Positions 53,337 through 63,450 are shown, counted from the first letter of the stretch. The stretch is 64,000 nt of DNA from Mycobacterium botniense (GCF_010723305.1 NZ_BLKW01000004.1:1426001-1490000); one strand, 5' to 3'. Notes: a model not told the origin generated them from the letters alone. Translations and numbers: made by a program.

Positions 53337-54824
53337 TGTCAGCTGGAATCGTGCGCCGCCCTCATGGGGCAGGCAGACCAAGTCGCCGCCGTGGGCGCGG
53401 GCGAGTGCGCGTGCGATGGGCAAACCCAGTCCGGCGCCGCCCCGGTCACGGCTGCGGGCGGTGTCCAGGCGCACCAGTCGTTCGAAGATGCGCTCCCGCT
53501 CGTCGTCGGGAATCCCCGGGCCGGTGTCGGTAACGGTGACCTCCGCGAGTTCGCGACCGGTGGCGTGCTCCGCACACCGCCGCAGGTCGATACTGATCCG
53601 GCCGTTCGGCGGGGTATAGCGACGTGCGTTGTCGAGCAGATTGGACAAGATCTGCGCCAACCGGGTGGGATCAGCCGGGACGACCAGCGCGGTCGGTCCG
53701 CTGCGCGTGATGGTCAGCTGGGGTGCCAGCATGGCGGTCCGGTCGGCTTCGGCCTCGATAAGGGCGGCGAGGTCGACGTCTTGCACGTCCAGCGCCAGGC
53801 CGGCGTCGATGCGGCTGAGATCAAGCATGTCGGCGACCAGTCGGGCGGCGCGGCGAGCGTCGGACAGCAGCAGCGTGGCCCGCCGGTATTGGCGACGCCC
53901 GGCCGGATCTTGGCCGGCATTGCCGGCAAGCTGTTCAGCCGCGGCTTGGATACCTGCTATGGGGGTGCGCAGTTCGTGAGCGGCGTCGACGAGGAACCGC
54001 CGGGTGGCCGTCTCGGCACGCTGCGCCGCTTCCGCGGCGTGCTGAGCCTGGCGCTCGGAGGCTTCCAGGGCGTCGAGCATCCCGTCGAATGCGCTTGCCG
54101 CGCGGCCAAGCTCCGTGTCGGGACGGTCAGGGCGCAGCCGCCGACCGCGGTCACCGGTAGCGATGTCCTTGGCTAGCGCGGTGAGCCGATCCAGCGGCCG
54201 CAGGGCCGCCCGGCTCGCGGCCACGAGCAACAGAGCGGCCACCAGAAGAGTCGCCACGCCGGCTCCGATCATGAGCCGGCGCAGCTGGTGTGTCACTTGG
54301 GTGGTTTGCGTGGTATCGGCCACCAGGATCACCCGTCCGCCAGTCGGCAGCGGGTGCACCACCACCGTGGCGGTGGCATCCGGACGCGGCGGCGGGGGCG
54401 GCGGACCCCACGGCGGCGGGGGTGGTGGCGGGGGCGGCGGACCCCAGGCTGGTGGTGGCGGGGGCGGCGGGCCCCACGGCGGCGGTGGCGGGACGGTGGG
54501 GCCGGCGGTGGTGTCTGGGCTGATCGCCGGATCCCCGTAGGTGGCACCGTCGGGGCCGACGAGTAGCGCCCGCACACTACCACCGTTGAGTTCGGCCGCA
54601 ATCTGGCCCGGCGGAGTTCGAGCGAGCGCCAGCGCGTCGGCGCGCGATGTGGCCGCGATCAGCCGGTCGTGCAGATTGCGTCGTGCTTGTGCACCCACGC
54701 TCACGTCGACGACGACCCCGAGGATCACCAGTAACACCGTCAGTAGCCCCAGCACCATCAACGTCACCCGGTACCGCAGAGACGGTGTCGGCGTCGGCGG
54801 ATCCGGAGAGGCACCGGGGATCAT
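53310..54824 (-). CDS. sensor histidine kinase with proline-rich extracytoplasmic domain
   Basis: This 504-residue membrane kinase has a transmembrane helix at about 20-43, an extracytoplasmic loop, and a second helix at about 184-206. HAMP follows, then HisKA with H283 (FLVDAAHELRTPIAG) and a HATPase with NLLDNARRYTPP, DTGPGIPDDE and GGAGLGLPIARAL. The loop contains a striking tract (about 111-148) of PPPPWGPPPP-type repeats. The divergent gene at 55646-56239 encodes the same repeat. ATGA overlap with the response regulator stop indicates coupling. The signal sensed is unknown. Confidence 0.93.
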   Translation of the reverse strand: MIPGASPDPPTPTPSLRYRVTLMVLGLLTVLLVILGVVVDVSVGAQARRNLHDRLIAATSRADALALARTPPGQIAAELNGGSVRALLVGPDGATYGDPAISPDTTAGPTVPPPPPWGPPPPPPPAWGPPPPPPPPPPWGPPPPPPRPDATATVVVHPLPTGGRVILVADTTQTTQVTHQLRRLMIGAGVATLLVAALLLVAASRAALRPLDRLTALAKDIATGDRGRRLRPDRPDTELGRAASAFDGMLDALEASERQAQHAAEAAQRAETATRRFLVDAAHELRTPIAGIQAAAEQLAGNAGQDPAGRRQYRRATLLLSDARRAARLVADMLDLSRIDAGLALDVQDVDLAALIEAEADRTAMLAPQLTITRSGPTALVVPADPTRLAQILSNLLDNARRYTPPNGRISIDLRRCAEHATGRELAEVTVTDTGPGIPDDERERIFERLVRLDTARSRDRGGAGLGLPIARALARAHGGDLVCLPHEGGARFQLTLPATAARS

Positions 54825-55522
54825 GGCCGCGGTGGCTGCAGGCGATAGCCGATACCGCGGACGGTGTGCACGATACGCGGGCCGTGCGCTTCGAGTTTGC
54901 GTCGTAGTCCGCTGATGTGTACCTGCACCAGGTTGGTGTCGTAGGCGTCATATCCCCACACCGCGCGAAGAATCTGGCTGGCGCTGACGATCCGGCCGCG
55001 CTGTTCGACGAGAAAAGCCAACAGCCGTAGCTCTGTGGCGGTCAGCTCCAGGCGATGACCATCACGGGCGGCGACACCGGCTTCCACGTCCAGGATCAGG
55101 TCACCGACCTGCACCACCTGAGGCAGCCGTCCGCGCCGGCGCAGGACCGCGCCGACCCGCGAGAGCAGTTCGACGAGTTCGAATGGTTTGACCACGTAAT
55201 CGTCTGCTCCGCTGTCCAGACCGCGCACTCGGTCCGAGAGGGCATCACGGGCGGTGATCATCACGATCCCGGCATCGCCCCATTCGCGGATGACGTCGAT
55301 CAGCGCAAATCCGTCTCGACCCGGCAGCATCACATCCAGCACCACCAGGTCAGGACGCAGACCGTCGAGAAGCTCCTCCAGCCCGTCGCCGTCGGCGCGG
55401 GCCTCGGTGTGGTATCCGACCTCGGTTAATGCTTCGGCGACCATCTCGCGGATAGTTTCCGAATCTTCCACCACAAGCACCCGCGGCGCAGTGCGCCGAT
55501 GGTCGCGCCAGCTACTGGGCAT
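54821..55522 (-). CDS. OmpR-family response regulator
   Basis: The 233-residue regulator has a receiver domain with D20 and phospho-acceptor D63 (DLVVLDVMLPGRDG), a lysine in DDYVVKPFEL, and a winged-helix effector domain (LTATELRLLAFLVEQRGRIVSASQILRAVWG; VQVHISGLRRKLE). It pairs with the kinase encoded immediately downstream. The ATG at 55522 has no ribosome site, and an alternative ATG lies 7 bases upstream in another frame. A tandem 9-base repeat (GTTAGCGCC, 55531-55548) lies in its leader. The candidate operator is at 55554-55608. Confidence 0.93.
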   Translation of the reverse strand: MPSSWRDHRRTAPRVLVVEDSETIREMVAEALTEVGYHTEARADGDGLEELLDGLRPDLVVLDVMLPGRDGFALIDVIREWGDAGIVMITARDALSDRVRGLDSGADDYVVKPFELVELLSRVGAVLRRRGRLPQVVQVGDLILDVEAGVAARDGHRLELTATELRLLAFLVEQRGRIVSASQILRAVWGYDAYDTNLVQVHISGLRRKLEAHGPRIVHTVRGIGYRLQPPRP

Positions 55523-55553
55523 GGTTCATTGTTAGCGCCGTTAGCGCCGCATC

Positions 55554-55608
55554 CCTGAAATCAGCCTGAAGAAACGAGTGGCGCGGGATTCTTCAGGTTC
55601 ACTTCAAC
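55554..55608. promoter_or_regulatory. two mirrored 7-4-7 boxes between regulator and proline-rich gene
   Basis: CCTGAAA-TCAG-CCTGAAG (55554-55571) is an 11-base-period direct repeat. CTTCAGG-TTCA-CTTCAAC (55591-55608) is its mirror image on the other strand. The inner units form the inverted repeat CCTGAAGAA/TTCTTCAGG (55565-55573, 55589-55597). The arrangement sits in the divergent promoter and fits dimer binding by an OmpR-type regulator toward both genes. Confidence 0.65.
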
Positions 55609-55645
55609 TAGGCTGGCTATGGTCCGCCGGTAGACCCTCAACCGT

Positions 55646-56239
55646 ATGGGACAGCGTATGAGCTCCGATAACAACGACATCAACACCGGGGCAGACATGC
55701 TCCGGCCGGACCAGACGTCGGCCCCGCCTGCACAACCCCCTCGTCGCCGCTGGGTGGGCGTGAGCGAAGCGGCCCGCCGCCATCCCATCGCCACCGTGGC
55801 AGGTGCAGCGGTAGTGGGCCTGGTGATGGGCGCAGCCGCGGCCGCTGCCGTAATTCTGCTGACGTGGAGTCCTCCCGCCGTGCCGCGGGAGCCACTCGCC
55901 CTTCGCCCCGCCCCGGCACTCGGACCGGGTAGTCCGCCTCCCCCGCAGGCTTGGCCGGCCCCACCCCCGGGTCGCCGCGGTCCGCTGAGCTGGCCGTCGG
56001 CGCCACGGGACCCGATCCCGCCGCCGCCGCCACCACCGCCGGGTGTTCCGCCACCGGCCTGGGGGCCGCCGCCCCCACCCCCACCAGCTTGGGGCCCGCC
56101 GCCCCCACCACCGCCGGGACCGTGGGGCCCGCCGCCTCCACCGGCCTGGGGGCCTCCGCCCCCACCACCGCCGGGACCGTGGGGCCCGCCGCCTCCACCC
56201 CCACCGGCCTGGGGCGCGCCGCTGCCCCCACCGGCCTAA
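55646..56239 (+). CDS. single-pass proline-rich membrane protein sharing the kinase repeat
   Basis: The 197-residue protein has a short N-terminal cytoplasmic part, one transmembrane helix (about 48-73), and an outside domain (95-197) made largely of [12 protein letters not shown] / PPGPWGPP repeats. The kinase encoded divergently carries the same motif in its sensor loop. No known family is recognised. ATG 55646 or ATG 55658 may be the start. Mirrored 7-4-7 boxes precede it, so it is probably controlled by the adjacent regulator. A structural or sensing partnership with the kinase is inferred. Confidence 0.7.
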   Translation: MGQRMSSDNNDINTGADMLRPDQTSAPPAQPPRRRWVGVSEAARRHPIATVAGAAVVGLVMGAAAAAAVILLTWSPPAVPREPLALRPAPALGPGSPPPPQAWPAPPPGRRGPLSWPSAPRDPIPPPPPPPPGVPPPAWGPPPPPPPAWGPPPPPPPGPWGPPPPPAWGPPPPPPPGPWGPPPPPPPAWGAPLPPPA

Positions 56240-56280
56240 CCGCCGCCGACACCGATGAGACGAGAGCGGGAGGGCAGACC

Positions 56281-56577
56281 GTGATCGTGCTGCTGCTCGT
56301 GGCCGCCGTGGCAGGCGCCTACTGGGCGGGTGCCCATAGTCGGCGGCCACCCCGCGACGACTTTTCCCGCCGGCACAGCCCCGACACCGCCGGCCACCCT
56401 GCCGGCTACCCCGCGGAGCCATCACGGGCTGCGCCGGCTCCGGGGTGGCTGTGGGTACTGGGCACCGCGATCGCCATCCTGGTGGTGTGCTCAGTCCGGA
56501 GCCGACCCGATATTTTCGGCGGGCCGGGGCTTTTCGGTGGACCCGGCGGGCTCTTCGCGACGCTGCTCGGTCCGTAA
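56281..56577 (+). CDS. small two-helix membrane protein downstream of the proline-rich gene
   Basis: This 98-residue product starts at a GTG with a strong GGGAGGG ribosome site. It has an N-terminal helix (VIVLLLVAAVAGAYWAGA), a polar Arg/Pro-rich middle and a second helix (GWLWVLGTAIAILVVCSV), then a Gly/Phe-rich tail (GGPGLFGGPGGLF). It lies 41 bases after the proline-rich gene and is probably in the same transcript. The frame is open far upstream, but that part is only the shifted reading of the proline repeats. Function unknown. Confidence 0.6.
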   Translation: MIVLLLVAAVAGAYWAGAHSRRPPRDDFSRRHSPDTAGHPAGYPAEPSRAAPAPGWLWVLGTAIAILVVCSVRSRPDIFGGPGLFGGPGGLFATLLGP

Positions 56578-57118
56578 GCCACCGGGGGCGCCGCCGCCCA
56601 GCGCGAACTGGCCGGCCGATCACGTGTCGCGCGGCCGAGCGTCATCGGTCGCGGTGGCCGCCGCTGAGTCCCCTTCCGAAACCGCGGTGACCAGCGCCGA
56701 ACCCGCCATGCCCGCCTGGCCGGGGCCAGCCCCGGCAACCACTACCTCGTGGACGGGCTCGCGGATGGTCCGGCTCTCTCGCACGGGCACGCTCACGTTC
56801 GACGGCTGAAGCGGCACGACCGGTGGTGCCACCGGCACCGGAGGCGCCAGGCCGTCCACGGGAAGCTCTTGCGCAGCAGGTGCCGGCCGGCCAATCGGAA
56901 AGTGCGTAGGCGAGTACGGCGGTCGACGACGAAATGGTGCGTTCGCTACGGCCGGCGCCGCGCCACGGGTCAGTGCTGTCTGTGATTTCGCGGCGCTCGC
57001 CGAGAAGCACGTCGCGGTCCGCAGGTGGTGTGTGAGCGCACCACGCCGTCGGAGGCGACGAGGAACAGTCAACCTGAGCCACTGCCGCTCGGCGCAGCAC
57101 AGGTTTCTGTCATCACAC
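56578..57118. other. 541-base gap with a possible remnant gene
   Basis: No confident gene is assigned. On the minus strand, 56620 to about 57010 reads as a Pro/Ala/Val-rich protein end (PVAPPVVPLQPSNVSVPVRES; HEVVVAGAGPGQAGMAGS) with acceptable third-position GC. Upstream it runs into the SPFH gene without a plausible start. It may be a decayed relative of the Rv1489-Rv1490 genes found here in M. tuberculosis. Confidence 0.3.
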
Positions 57119-58258
57119 TCATGAGCCGGCCGGCGGCGTCCCGGCCACCCCCTCCACCGGTTTGCGGGCATCCGCTTCGGCCTTGGCCACCGCCTGCGCA
57201 ATCGCCGCATCGGTCTGCAGGCTGAACCAGTCGGCGACATCCTCGCTGTCGTCCTCGGGCTTGGGCAGATCCGGCTCCACCGGTGACGGTTGGTACCGGT
57301 ACACCCCATCCTCACCGGGCGCACCCAGCAGTTTGGTGAACCCTTGCAACGCAGCCCCGAAGTCGCTGGGCACCACCCACACCTTGGTGGCCTCGCCCTG
57401 GGCCAGCTGCGGCAGGACCTGCAGATACTGGTAAGCCAGCAGCTCCGGGGTGGGCCGTCCGGCTTTGATCGCCGCGAATATTTTCTCGATGGCCTTGGCC
57501 TGACCTTGCGCCTGCAGGTAGGCCGCGGCCCGCTCTCCCTGGGCGCGCAGCATCCGGGATTGCCGATCGGCCTCCGCGGCCAGGATCGCGGCCTGTTTGG
57601 CGCCTTCGGCCGCCAGGATCTGCGCCTGCTTCTGTCCCTCGGCCTCTTTGATCGCCGCCTCCCGGGTGCCTTCGGCGGTGAGGATCATGGCGCGCTTTTC
57701 CCGGTCGGCTTTCATCTGCTTTTCCATCGACGCCTGGATCGACGGCGGCGGGTCGATGGCCTTCAGCTCCACTCGCGCCACCCGCAGCCCCCAGCGGCCG
57801 GTTGCCTCATCGAGCACACCGCGTAACTGGCCGTTGATCTCGTCACGCGAGGTCAACGTCTGCTCCAGTGTCAGCCCGCCCACCACGTTGCGCAGCGTGG
57901 TCGTGGTCAGCTGCTCGACCCCGACGATGTAGTTGCTGATTTCGTAAACCGCCGCCTGCGGATTGGTGACCTGAAAGTAGACCACGGTGTCGATATTGAG
58001 GGTCAGGTTGTCCTCAGTGATCACCGGCTGCGGCGGAAACGACACTACCCGCTCGCGCAAATCCACCCGGGCCCGGATCCGGTCGATGAACGGCACCAAC
58101 ACCGTCAGCTGTCCGCTGACGGTGCGGCTGTAGCGGCCCAGCCGCTCGATGACCGCGGCCTCGGCCTGCGGAATCAGCACAACCGATTTGGCCACCACGA
58201 TGACGGCGAAGCCCACCAGGATAGCCAGCAACACCAGACCCGCAACCGCACCTGGCAT
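57119..58258 (-). CDS. SPFH/stomatin-like membrane protein (Rv1488 type)
   Basis: This 379-residue band-7 family protein has an N-terminal membrane helix (AGLVLLAILVGFAVIVVAKSVVLI), an SPFH domain (IPQAEAAVIERLGRYSRTVSG; DNLTLNIDTVVYFQV) and a long Ala/Glu/Gln-rich coiled coil (about 190-270). A C-terminal segment ends with a Pro/Gly tail. Such proteins form membrane microdomain scaffolds and typically pair with NfeD proteins, which is the case here. The ATG has a GAGAGGA site. A 14-base tandem repeat separates it from nfeD. Confidence 0.93.
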   Translation of the reverse strand: MPGAVAGLVLLAILVGFAVIVVAKSVVLIPQAEAAVIERLGRYSRTVSGQLTVLVPFIDRIRARVDLRERVVSFPPQPVITEDNLTLNIDTVVYFQVTNPQAAVYEISNYIVGVEQLTTTTLRNVVGGLTLEQTLTSRDEINGQLRGVLDEATGRWGLRVARVELKAIDPPPSIQASMEKQMKADREKRAMILTAEGTREAAIKEAEGQKQAQILAAEGAKQAAILAAEADRQSRMLRAQGERAAAYLQAQGQAKAIEKIFAAIKAGRPTPELLAYQYLQVLPQLAQGEATKVWVVPSDFGAALQGFTKLLGAPGEDGVYRYQPSPVEPDLPKPEDDSEDVADWFSLQTDAAIAQAVAKAEADARKPVEGVAGTPPAGS

Positions 58259-58271
58259 GATGTCCTCTCTT

Positions 58272-58327
58272 TACTCCACAGGCTCTACTCCACAGGCTCT
58301 ACTCCACAGGCGTTACTCCGCAGGCGT
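58272..58327. repeat. four tandem 14-base repeats between nfeD and the SPFH gene
   Basis: TACTCCACAGGCTC occurs at 58272-58285 and 58286-58299, then as TACTCCACAGGCGT (58300-58313) and TACTCCGCAGGCGT (58314-58327). The last unit touches the nfeD stop codon. The array lies just upstream of the SPFH ribosome site, so copy-number change would alter intergenic spacing. It is a candidate variable-number repeat. Confidence 0.85.
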
Positions 58328-58761
58328 TAGGTGTCCTTCCAGACCACGGCGGTGGCGCCATCGATATGCACGACGGTCACCCGCTCGCCGGGCTCGTAGA
58401 TGTCGCCGTCGTTGAATGGCCGGGCTGTCCACAGCTGGCCGTCGAGCTTTACTTGCCCGCGGTCACCGGCGACGCGGTCGATGACCAGCGCGCTTTTACC
58501 CTCCAGCGCCTGAACACCGGTCTGCAGTCCCGCAGGGGCGACCAGCCGCCGCCGCAGCGCGGGGCGGACCACCGCGATGAGCAGCACCGAGACCACCAGA
58601 AACACCACTCCGTCGGCCCAGACCGGCCAGCCCAGCAGCCAACTGGATGCGGCGGCGGCCAGCGCGCCGCCCGCCAGCATGAGCAAGGACATGTCGCCGG
58701 TCAGCGCTTCCCCGCCCGCGAGCCCCACCGCGAAGACCAGCCAGATCAGGGCCTCAGGCAT
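58327..58761 (-). CDS. NfeD-like membrane protein (Rv1487 type)
   Basis: The 144-residue short NfeD protein has several N-terminal membrane helices ([41 protein letters not shown]) and a C-terminal OB-fold domain ([28 protein letters not shown]). It lacks the protease domain of long NfeD proteins. It partners with the downstream SPFH protein in membrane-domain organisation. ATG 58761 matches the family start (PEALIWL). Confidence 0.92.
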   Translation of the reverse strand: MPEALIWLVFAVGLAGGEALTGDMSLLMLAGGALAAAASSWLLGWPVWADGVVFLVVSVLLIAVVRPALRRRLVAPAGLQTGVQALEGKSALVIDRVAGDRGQVKLDGQLWTARPFNDGDIYEPGERVTVVHIDGATAVVWKDT

Positions 58762-58818
58762 GCGGTCAGAATACGCGTGAACAGCGTTGATCGTGGCAAA
58801 CAACTAAACTCCGAGATC

Positions 58819-59679
58819 ATGTGGTGCCCCAGTGCAACGCTGTCGATCTGGGCCAACGCCTGGCTTGCTGGACGAGCAGCGCCCGATGACGTTCTTGATG
58901 CGTTATCATGTTGGGCGCCAACACAATCCGTGACAGCTTACGACGCGGTTGCTGCGGGTCATACCGGGCTGCCGTGGCCGGATGTCGACAACTCCGGGGC
59001 GGTGTCACTGCTGCAGACGCTACGCGCCGCGGCCGGGCCGCCGGTAGCGTCCGCCCCGCCGATCAGCGTGGTGTCACCCGTACCGGGCGACGTGCGCGGG
59101 CTGGCGGCGGGCACCCAGTTCGAGCGGGACGCGCTGACCGTCGGTGAAGCGGTGATCGTCGCCGATCCCAGCGACCCCACCGCAGCCGTCGGCCTGGTCC
59201 CCGAATTTGACTACCGCAACGCCGACGACCGCGCGGGTACGCCCGAATTATGTGCCTTGTCGTGGACGGTGTACTCGCTGCCCGGCGCGCCCGTACTCGA
59301 CTACCACGAGCTGGGTGAAGCCGAATACGCGCTGGGATCGGCGGTGCGCTCGGCGGCTGATGCGCTCGACGGTCTCGGGTTGGGATCCCTTTGCAGCGGG
59401 ATCGCCGATCCGCGGGCACTGGTCGCCCAGCTGCTGGAATCGTCACGGCAACACCGGGCGCCCGATCACGCCCCGTCGCGTGCGCTGCGGGTGCTGGAGA
59501 AAGCGGCGCACGTCGACGCGATCGTCACCGTCAGCGCCGGGCTGACCCGGTTGCCCGGCGCCGAACGCTCAGTGTCGGAGGCCCAGATCGCAAGCGACGC
59601 GCTGCGACCGCTGGCCGCCGTGGTCCGTTCGGCGCGGATGTCCGCCGCCGCCGCGATCTTGCGCTCGGCCTGGCAGTGA
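58819..59679 (+). CDS. conserved hypothetical protein (Rv1486c type)
   Basis: This 286-residue soluble protein is of unknown function, found in the same place in M. tuberculosis. It starts [17 protein letters not shown]. No catalytic signature is evident; the composition is Ala/Leu-rich with a central [24 protein letters not shown] stretch. The ATG at 58819 directly follows divergent nfeD by 57 bases. Its stop lies six bases from the convergent hemH stop. Confidence 0.85.
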   Translation: MWCPSATLSIWANAWLAGRAAPDDVLDALSCWAPTQSVTAYDAVAAGHTGLPWPDVDNSGAVSLLQTLRAAAGPPVASAPPISVVSPVPGDVRGLAAGTQFERDALTVGEAVIVADPSDPTAAVGLVPEFDYRNADDRAGTPELCALSWTVYSLPGAPVLDYHELGEAEYALGSAVRSAADALDGLGLGSLCSGIADPRALVAQLLESSRQHRAPDHAPSRALRVLEKAAHVDAIVTVSAGLTRLPGAERSVSEAQIASDALRPLAAVVRSARMSAAAAILRSAWQ

Positions 59680-59685
59680 GGCTGT

Positions 59686-60726
59686 TCACCGCGTCGAGTG
59701 CTGCTGCGCGACGCAGTGCGGCGGGCGGCACGGCGCGCCGTTGATACTGGCCGCACAACCCGGGACCGGATCACGCCCGGATACCCGGACCGGCTCGCCG
59801 CCGGACCGTAGCTCGTCGATCAACGCGATTGCGAGCTGGGCGAATCGCGGATCGGCGTTGGGTGTGCTGGCCCGGGCGAAAGCCATGCCCGACGCTTCGG
59901 CCTGCCGGCGCAGCTCGTGGTCGAGATCCCACACCACCTCGATATGGTCAGCGACAAAGCCGATCGGGCAGATGACGACCGCCTTGGTGCCCCGATCGGC
60001 CAGCGCCGCCAGATGGTCGGAGACGTCCGGTTCCAGCCATGCGACCTGCGGCGGACCCGACCGCGACTGCCACACCAGATCGTAATCGTCGTATCCGGCT
60101 GCAGCTGCGACAAGTCTTGTGGCATAAGCGACTTGGCGACTGTACAGCCGGGGGCCGAAGCTCTCGTCTGCAGCGACCGGCACCGAGTGCGCGGTGAACA
60201 CCAACCGCGCGTCCGCCGCGACGGTCCGGGCGGCGGCACCGATCGCTTCGGCGAACAACTCCACAAACAGCGGATGGTCAAAGTACGGTCGCAACTTGAC
60301 CATCTCGGGTGCCCCCAGACCCGCCAGCCGTCGCGCCCTGGCGATGTCTTCGACATATTGTGTGCAGCTCGAATAACCGCTCCACGCCGATGTAGTGAAC
60401 ACCGCAGCACAGCTGACGTTGTTGTCCCGCATCGTCGCAACCACATCTTCGACGTACGGCTGCCAGTTGCGGTTGCCGAAATACACCGGAATATCCATGC
60501 CGTGATCGACCAGCTCTGCGCGGAGCTGCGCGACCAGCCTGCGGTTGATCGCGTTGATCGGAGATACCCCGCCGAAATGCAGATAATGCTCGGCGACCTC
60601 GTCGATGCGCTCCGGCGGCACACCGCGGCCGCGGGTGACGTTCTCCAGGAACGGCCGGACCTGTTCAGGCCCTTCCGGCCCGCCGAAAGACAGCAGCAGG
60701 ACCGCGTCAAACTGCATGGTGTTCAA
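59686..60726 (-). CDS. hemH: ferrochelatase HemH/CpfC
   Basis: This enzyme inserts iron into the porphyrin in haem synthesis; actinobacterial members mainly act on coproporphyrin III. The 346-residue protein has [21 protein letters not shown], the catalytic histidine in [11 protein letters not shown], the acidic site [16 protein letters not shown] and C-terminal cysteines ([17 protein letters not shown]) that could hold the 2Fe-2S cluster of this group. Its ATG overlaps the inhA stop (ATGA), so haem and mycolate genes are in one transcript, the mabA-inhA-hemZ operon. Confidence 0.95.
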   Translation of the reverse strand: MNTMQFDAVLLLSFGGPEGPEQVRPFLENVTRGRGVPPERIDEVAEHYLHFGGVSPINAINRRLVAQLRAELVDHGMDIPVYFGNRNWQPYVEDVVATMRDNNVSCAAVFTTSAWSGYSSCTQYVEDIARARRLAGLGAPEMVKLRPYFDHPLFVELFAEAIGAAARTVAADARLVFTAHSVPVAADESFGPRLYSRQVAYATRLVAAAAGYDDYDLVWQSRSGPPQVAWLEPDVSDHLAALADRGTKAVVICPIGFVADHIEVVWDLDHELRRQAEASGMAFARASTPNADPRFAQLAIALIDELRSGGEPVRVSGRDPVPGCAASINGAPCRPPHCVAQQHSTR

Positions 60727-61532
60727 AGTAATTGAGTGTGCGCACCACCGTCGGCGTAGATGATGTCACCCGTGGTAGCCGGCAGCCAGTCGGACAGCAC
60801 CGCGCACACCGTCTTGGCGACTGGTGTGGCATCCTTCATGTCCCAGCCGATCGGCGCCCGCTGGTCCCATCCCTGCTCGAGCAACCGCATCTGATCGCTG
60901 GCCTGTTCGCCAAGCGCGCCACCAACAATCGCGCTCATCGCCAGCGTCCGGATCGGGCCTGCTGCAACCAAGTTCGAGCGAACCTTGTATCGTCCCGCTT
61001 CGCGCGCCACGAACCGGTTCACCGACTCCAGCGCGCTTTTCGCCACCGTCATCCAGTTATAGGCCGGCATGGCACGGCTCGGGTCGAAGTCCATGCCGAC
61101 GATGGCGCTGCCCGGACTCATGATCGGCAGCAACGCTTTAGCCAGCGACGCGTAGGAATACGCCGAAATATGAATACCTTTCGCAACATCCTCGAAGGGG
61201 GCATCGAGGAACGGCGACAGACCCATCCCACTGGAGGGCATGTAACCGATCGAATGCACCACACCATCGAGCTGATTGCCCTCACCGATGACCTCAATCA
61301 CCCGATCGGCGAGTGTGGCCAGGTGCTCGTCGTTTTGGACGTCGAGTTCCAGCAGCGGTGGTTTCTGCGGCAACCGGCCAAGAATGCGCTCGATCAACCG
61401 CAGCCGGTCAAACCCCGTGCACACCAGCTGCGCGCCCTGTTCCTGAGCCACCCGGGCAATGTGGAACGCGATCGACGCGTCAGTGATGATCCCGGTGACG
61501 AGGATCCGTTTGCCTTCCAACAGTCCTGCCAT
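60723..61532 (-). CDS. inhA: NADH-dependent enoyl-ACP reductase InhA
   Basis: InhA reduces long 2-trans-enoyl-AcpM in the FAS-II cycle that makes mycolic acids and is the target of activated isoniazid. The 269-residue length equals the M. tuberculosis enzyme. Catalytic Y158 and K165 are in register ([15 protein letters not shown]). Positions commonly altered in isoniazid resistance carry the usual residues: I21 and S94. It follows mabA by 29 bases and overlaps hemH. Confidence 0.98.
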   Translation of the reverse strand: MAGLLEGKRILVTGIITDASIAFHIARVAQEQGAQLVCTGFDRLRLIERILGRLPQKPPLLELDVQNDEHLATLADRVIEVIGEGNQLDGVVHSIGYMPSSGMGLSPFLDAPFEDVAKGIHISAYSYASLAKALLPIMSPGSAIVGMDFDPSRAMPAYNWMTVAKSALESVNRFVAREAGRYKVRSNLVAAGPIRTLAMSAIVGGALGEQASDQMRLLEQGWDQRAPIGWDMKDATPVAKTVCAVLSDWLPATTGDIIYADGGAHTQLL

Positions 61533-61561
61533 AACCGTCCTCGATGTCAGGGTGCCCGCCG

Positions 61562-62356
<795 letters not shown>

Positions 62357-62427
62357 TTATCGCCTCACCGCTGCACCGCCGAAATCGGCTGCACCGCGCC
62401 CAGCGGTGACATCTGCGTTCGCGAAAC

Positions 62428-63435
62428 TCAGGTGGGCAGCCGGCGGTTGATCAGCAGTGCCACCACCGCCGCCACCGCCAGCACTAGCGACCCCAACCGC
62501 AGCCAGCCGACACTGGCGTCACCTTTGATCGTCTCGTAGCCGATCTGCTGCTGCAGGTTGGCGTAGACCTGTTTGAGCTCTTGCAGGTTGGAGGCGTTGT
62601 AGGCGTTTCCGCCGGATAGTTCGGCGACCTTTTTCATGGTGGTGTCGTCGACGGGCACCGGCTGGCGCTGGCCGTTGATCTCGACGAATCCGTAGGGAGT
62701 GCCGAACGAAATCGTCGAGATCGGCACGCCCTGGTCCTTGGCGGTGCGCGCTGCGGTAAAGGCTCCCTTGGGGTTGTCCGGGTTGGTCGGCACCGTCTCC
62801 TTACCGTCCGAGAACAACACGATACGGGCCGGCGGCGGCGTGTCACCACCCCCGATCACCGCCCCGACGGTGGCGATGGCCTGCAACGCGGTGAAAATGC
62901 CTTCGCCAGTGGCGGTACGGTCGGCGAACTGCAGCTTGTCCAGCGCCGCCTTGGTCGCTGCCCGGTTCGTCGTCGGTTGCACCAGCACGGTCGCGGTGCC
63001 CGCGTAGGAGATCAACCCCAAATTGATGCCCGGTGTCAGCTCGTCGGCGAACTCCTTAGCGGCCTCTTTGGCGGCCTCCATGCGGTTGGGCTCGACGTCG
63101 GTGGCCCGCATCGACTGCGACACATCGATCACCAGCATCACGACCGCGCGGTTGCGGGGAATCCGGATGTCGTGCGTGGGGCCAGCCATCGCGATGGTGA
63201 GCAGCAGCAACGACACCACCAGCAGAATCGCTGACAAATGCCGCCACCGGGTGGGCATCTTGGGAGCGACGCTTTCCAGCAGCTCCATGTTGGCGAATCG
63301 CAGCATCCGCCGGTGCCGCGCCACCTGCATGATGATGTACAGCGCCACCACACCGAGCACGACCAGCAGGAACAGAAAAAACCACGGGTGCGCGAACCCC
63401 GACAGGGTCATCGGCCCGAGCACTGGCAGCGTCAT
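62428..63435 (-). CDS. VWA-domain membrane protein (Rv1481 type)
   Basis: This 335-residue membrane-anchored protein has two N-terminal helices (about 12-36 and 66-86), a von Willebrand A domain with the MIDAS motif DVSQS ([16 protein letters not shown]) and a C-terminal helix ([18 protein letters not shown]). VWA proteins of this type are encoded with MoxR AAA ATPases and DUF58 proteins and act in protein-complex maturation at the membrane. The DUF58 gene lies 15 bases upstream. It ends 80 bases before mabA; the Rv1482c equivalent between them in M. tuberculosis is absent. Confidence 0.92.
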   Translation of the reverse strand: MTLPVLGPMTLSGFAHPWFFLFLLVVLGVVALYIIMQVARHRRMLRFANMELLESVAPKMPTRWRHLSAILLVVSLLLLTIAMAGPTHDIRIPRNRAVVMLVIDVSQSMRATDVEPNRMEAAKEAAKEFADELTPGINLGLISYAGTATVLVQPTTNRAATKAALDKLQFADRTATGEGIFTALQAIATVGAVIGGGDTPPPARIVLFSDGKETVPTNPDNPKGAFTAARTAKDQGVPISTISFGTPYGFVEINGQRQPVPVDDTTMKKVAELSGGNAYNASNLQELKQVYANLQQQIGYETIKGDASVGWLRLGSLVLAVAAVVALLINRRLPT

Positions 63436-63450
63436 AGCAGACCTGTCATG

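Noticed and set aside
54115..54540. Gly-rich plus-strand frame resembling a PE_PGRS segment
   Set aside because: It is the reverse reading of the kinase's proline repeats (CCN read as GGN); there is no PE domain or start context.
55951..56280. Ala/Thr/Gly repeat protein in the frame that continues into the small membrane protein
   Set aside because: It is the shifted reading of the PPPPPPAWGPP repeat of the real gene. The credible start of the downstream gene is the GTG at 56281.
55604..56623. 339-codon Arg/Gly-rich frame on the minus strand
   Set aside because: Antisense to the proline-rich and small membrane genes; composition is an artefact of the repeats.
58272..58327. Tandem repeats considered as a CRISPR array
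   Set aside because: Units are head-to-tail without spacers and no cas genes are present.
60723..61532. Possible isoniazid-resistance change in inhA
   Set aside because: I21, S94 and catalytic Y158 and K165 are the usual residues; nothing unusual is visible.
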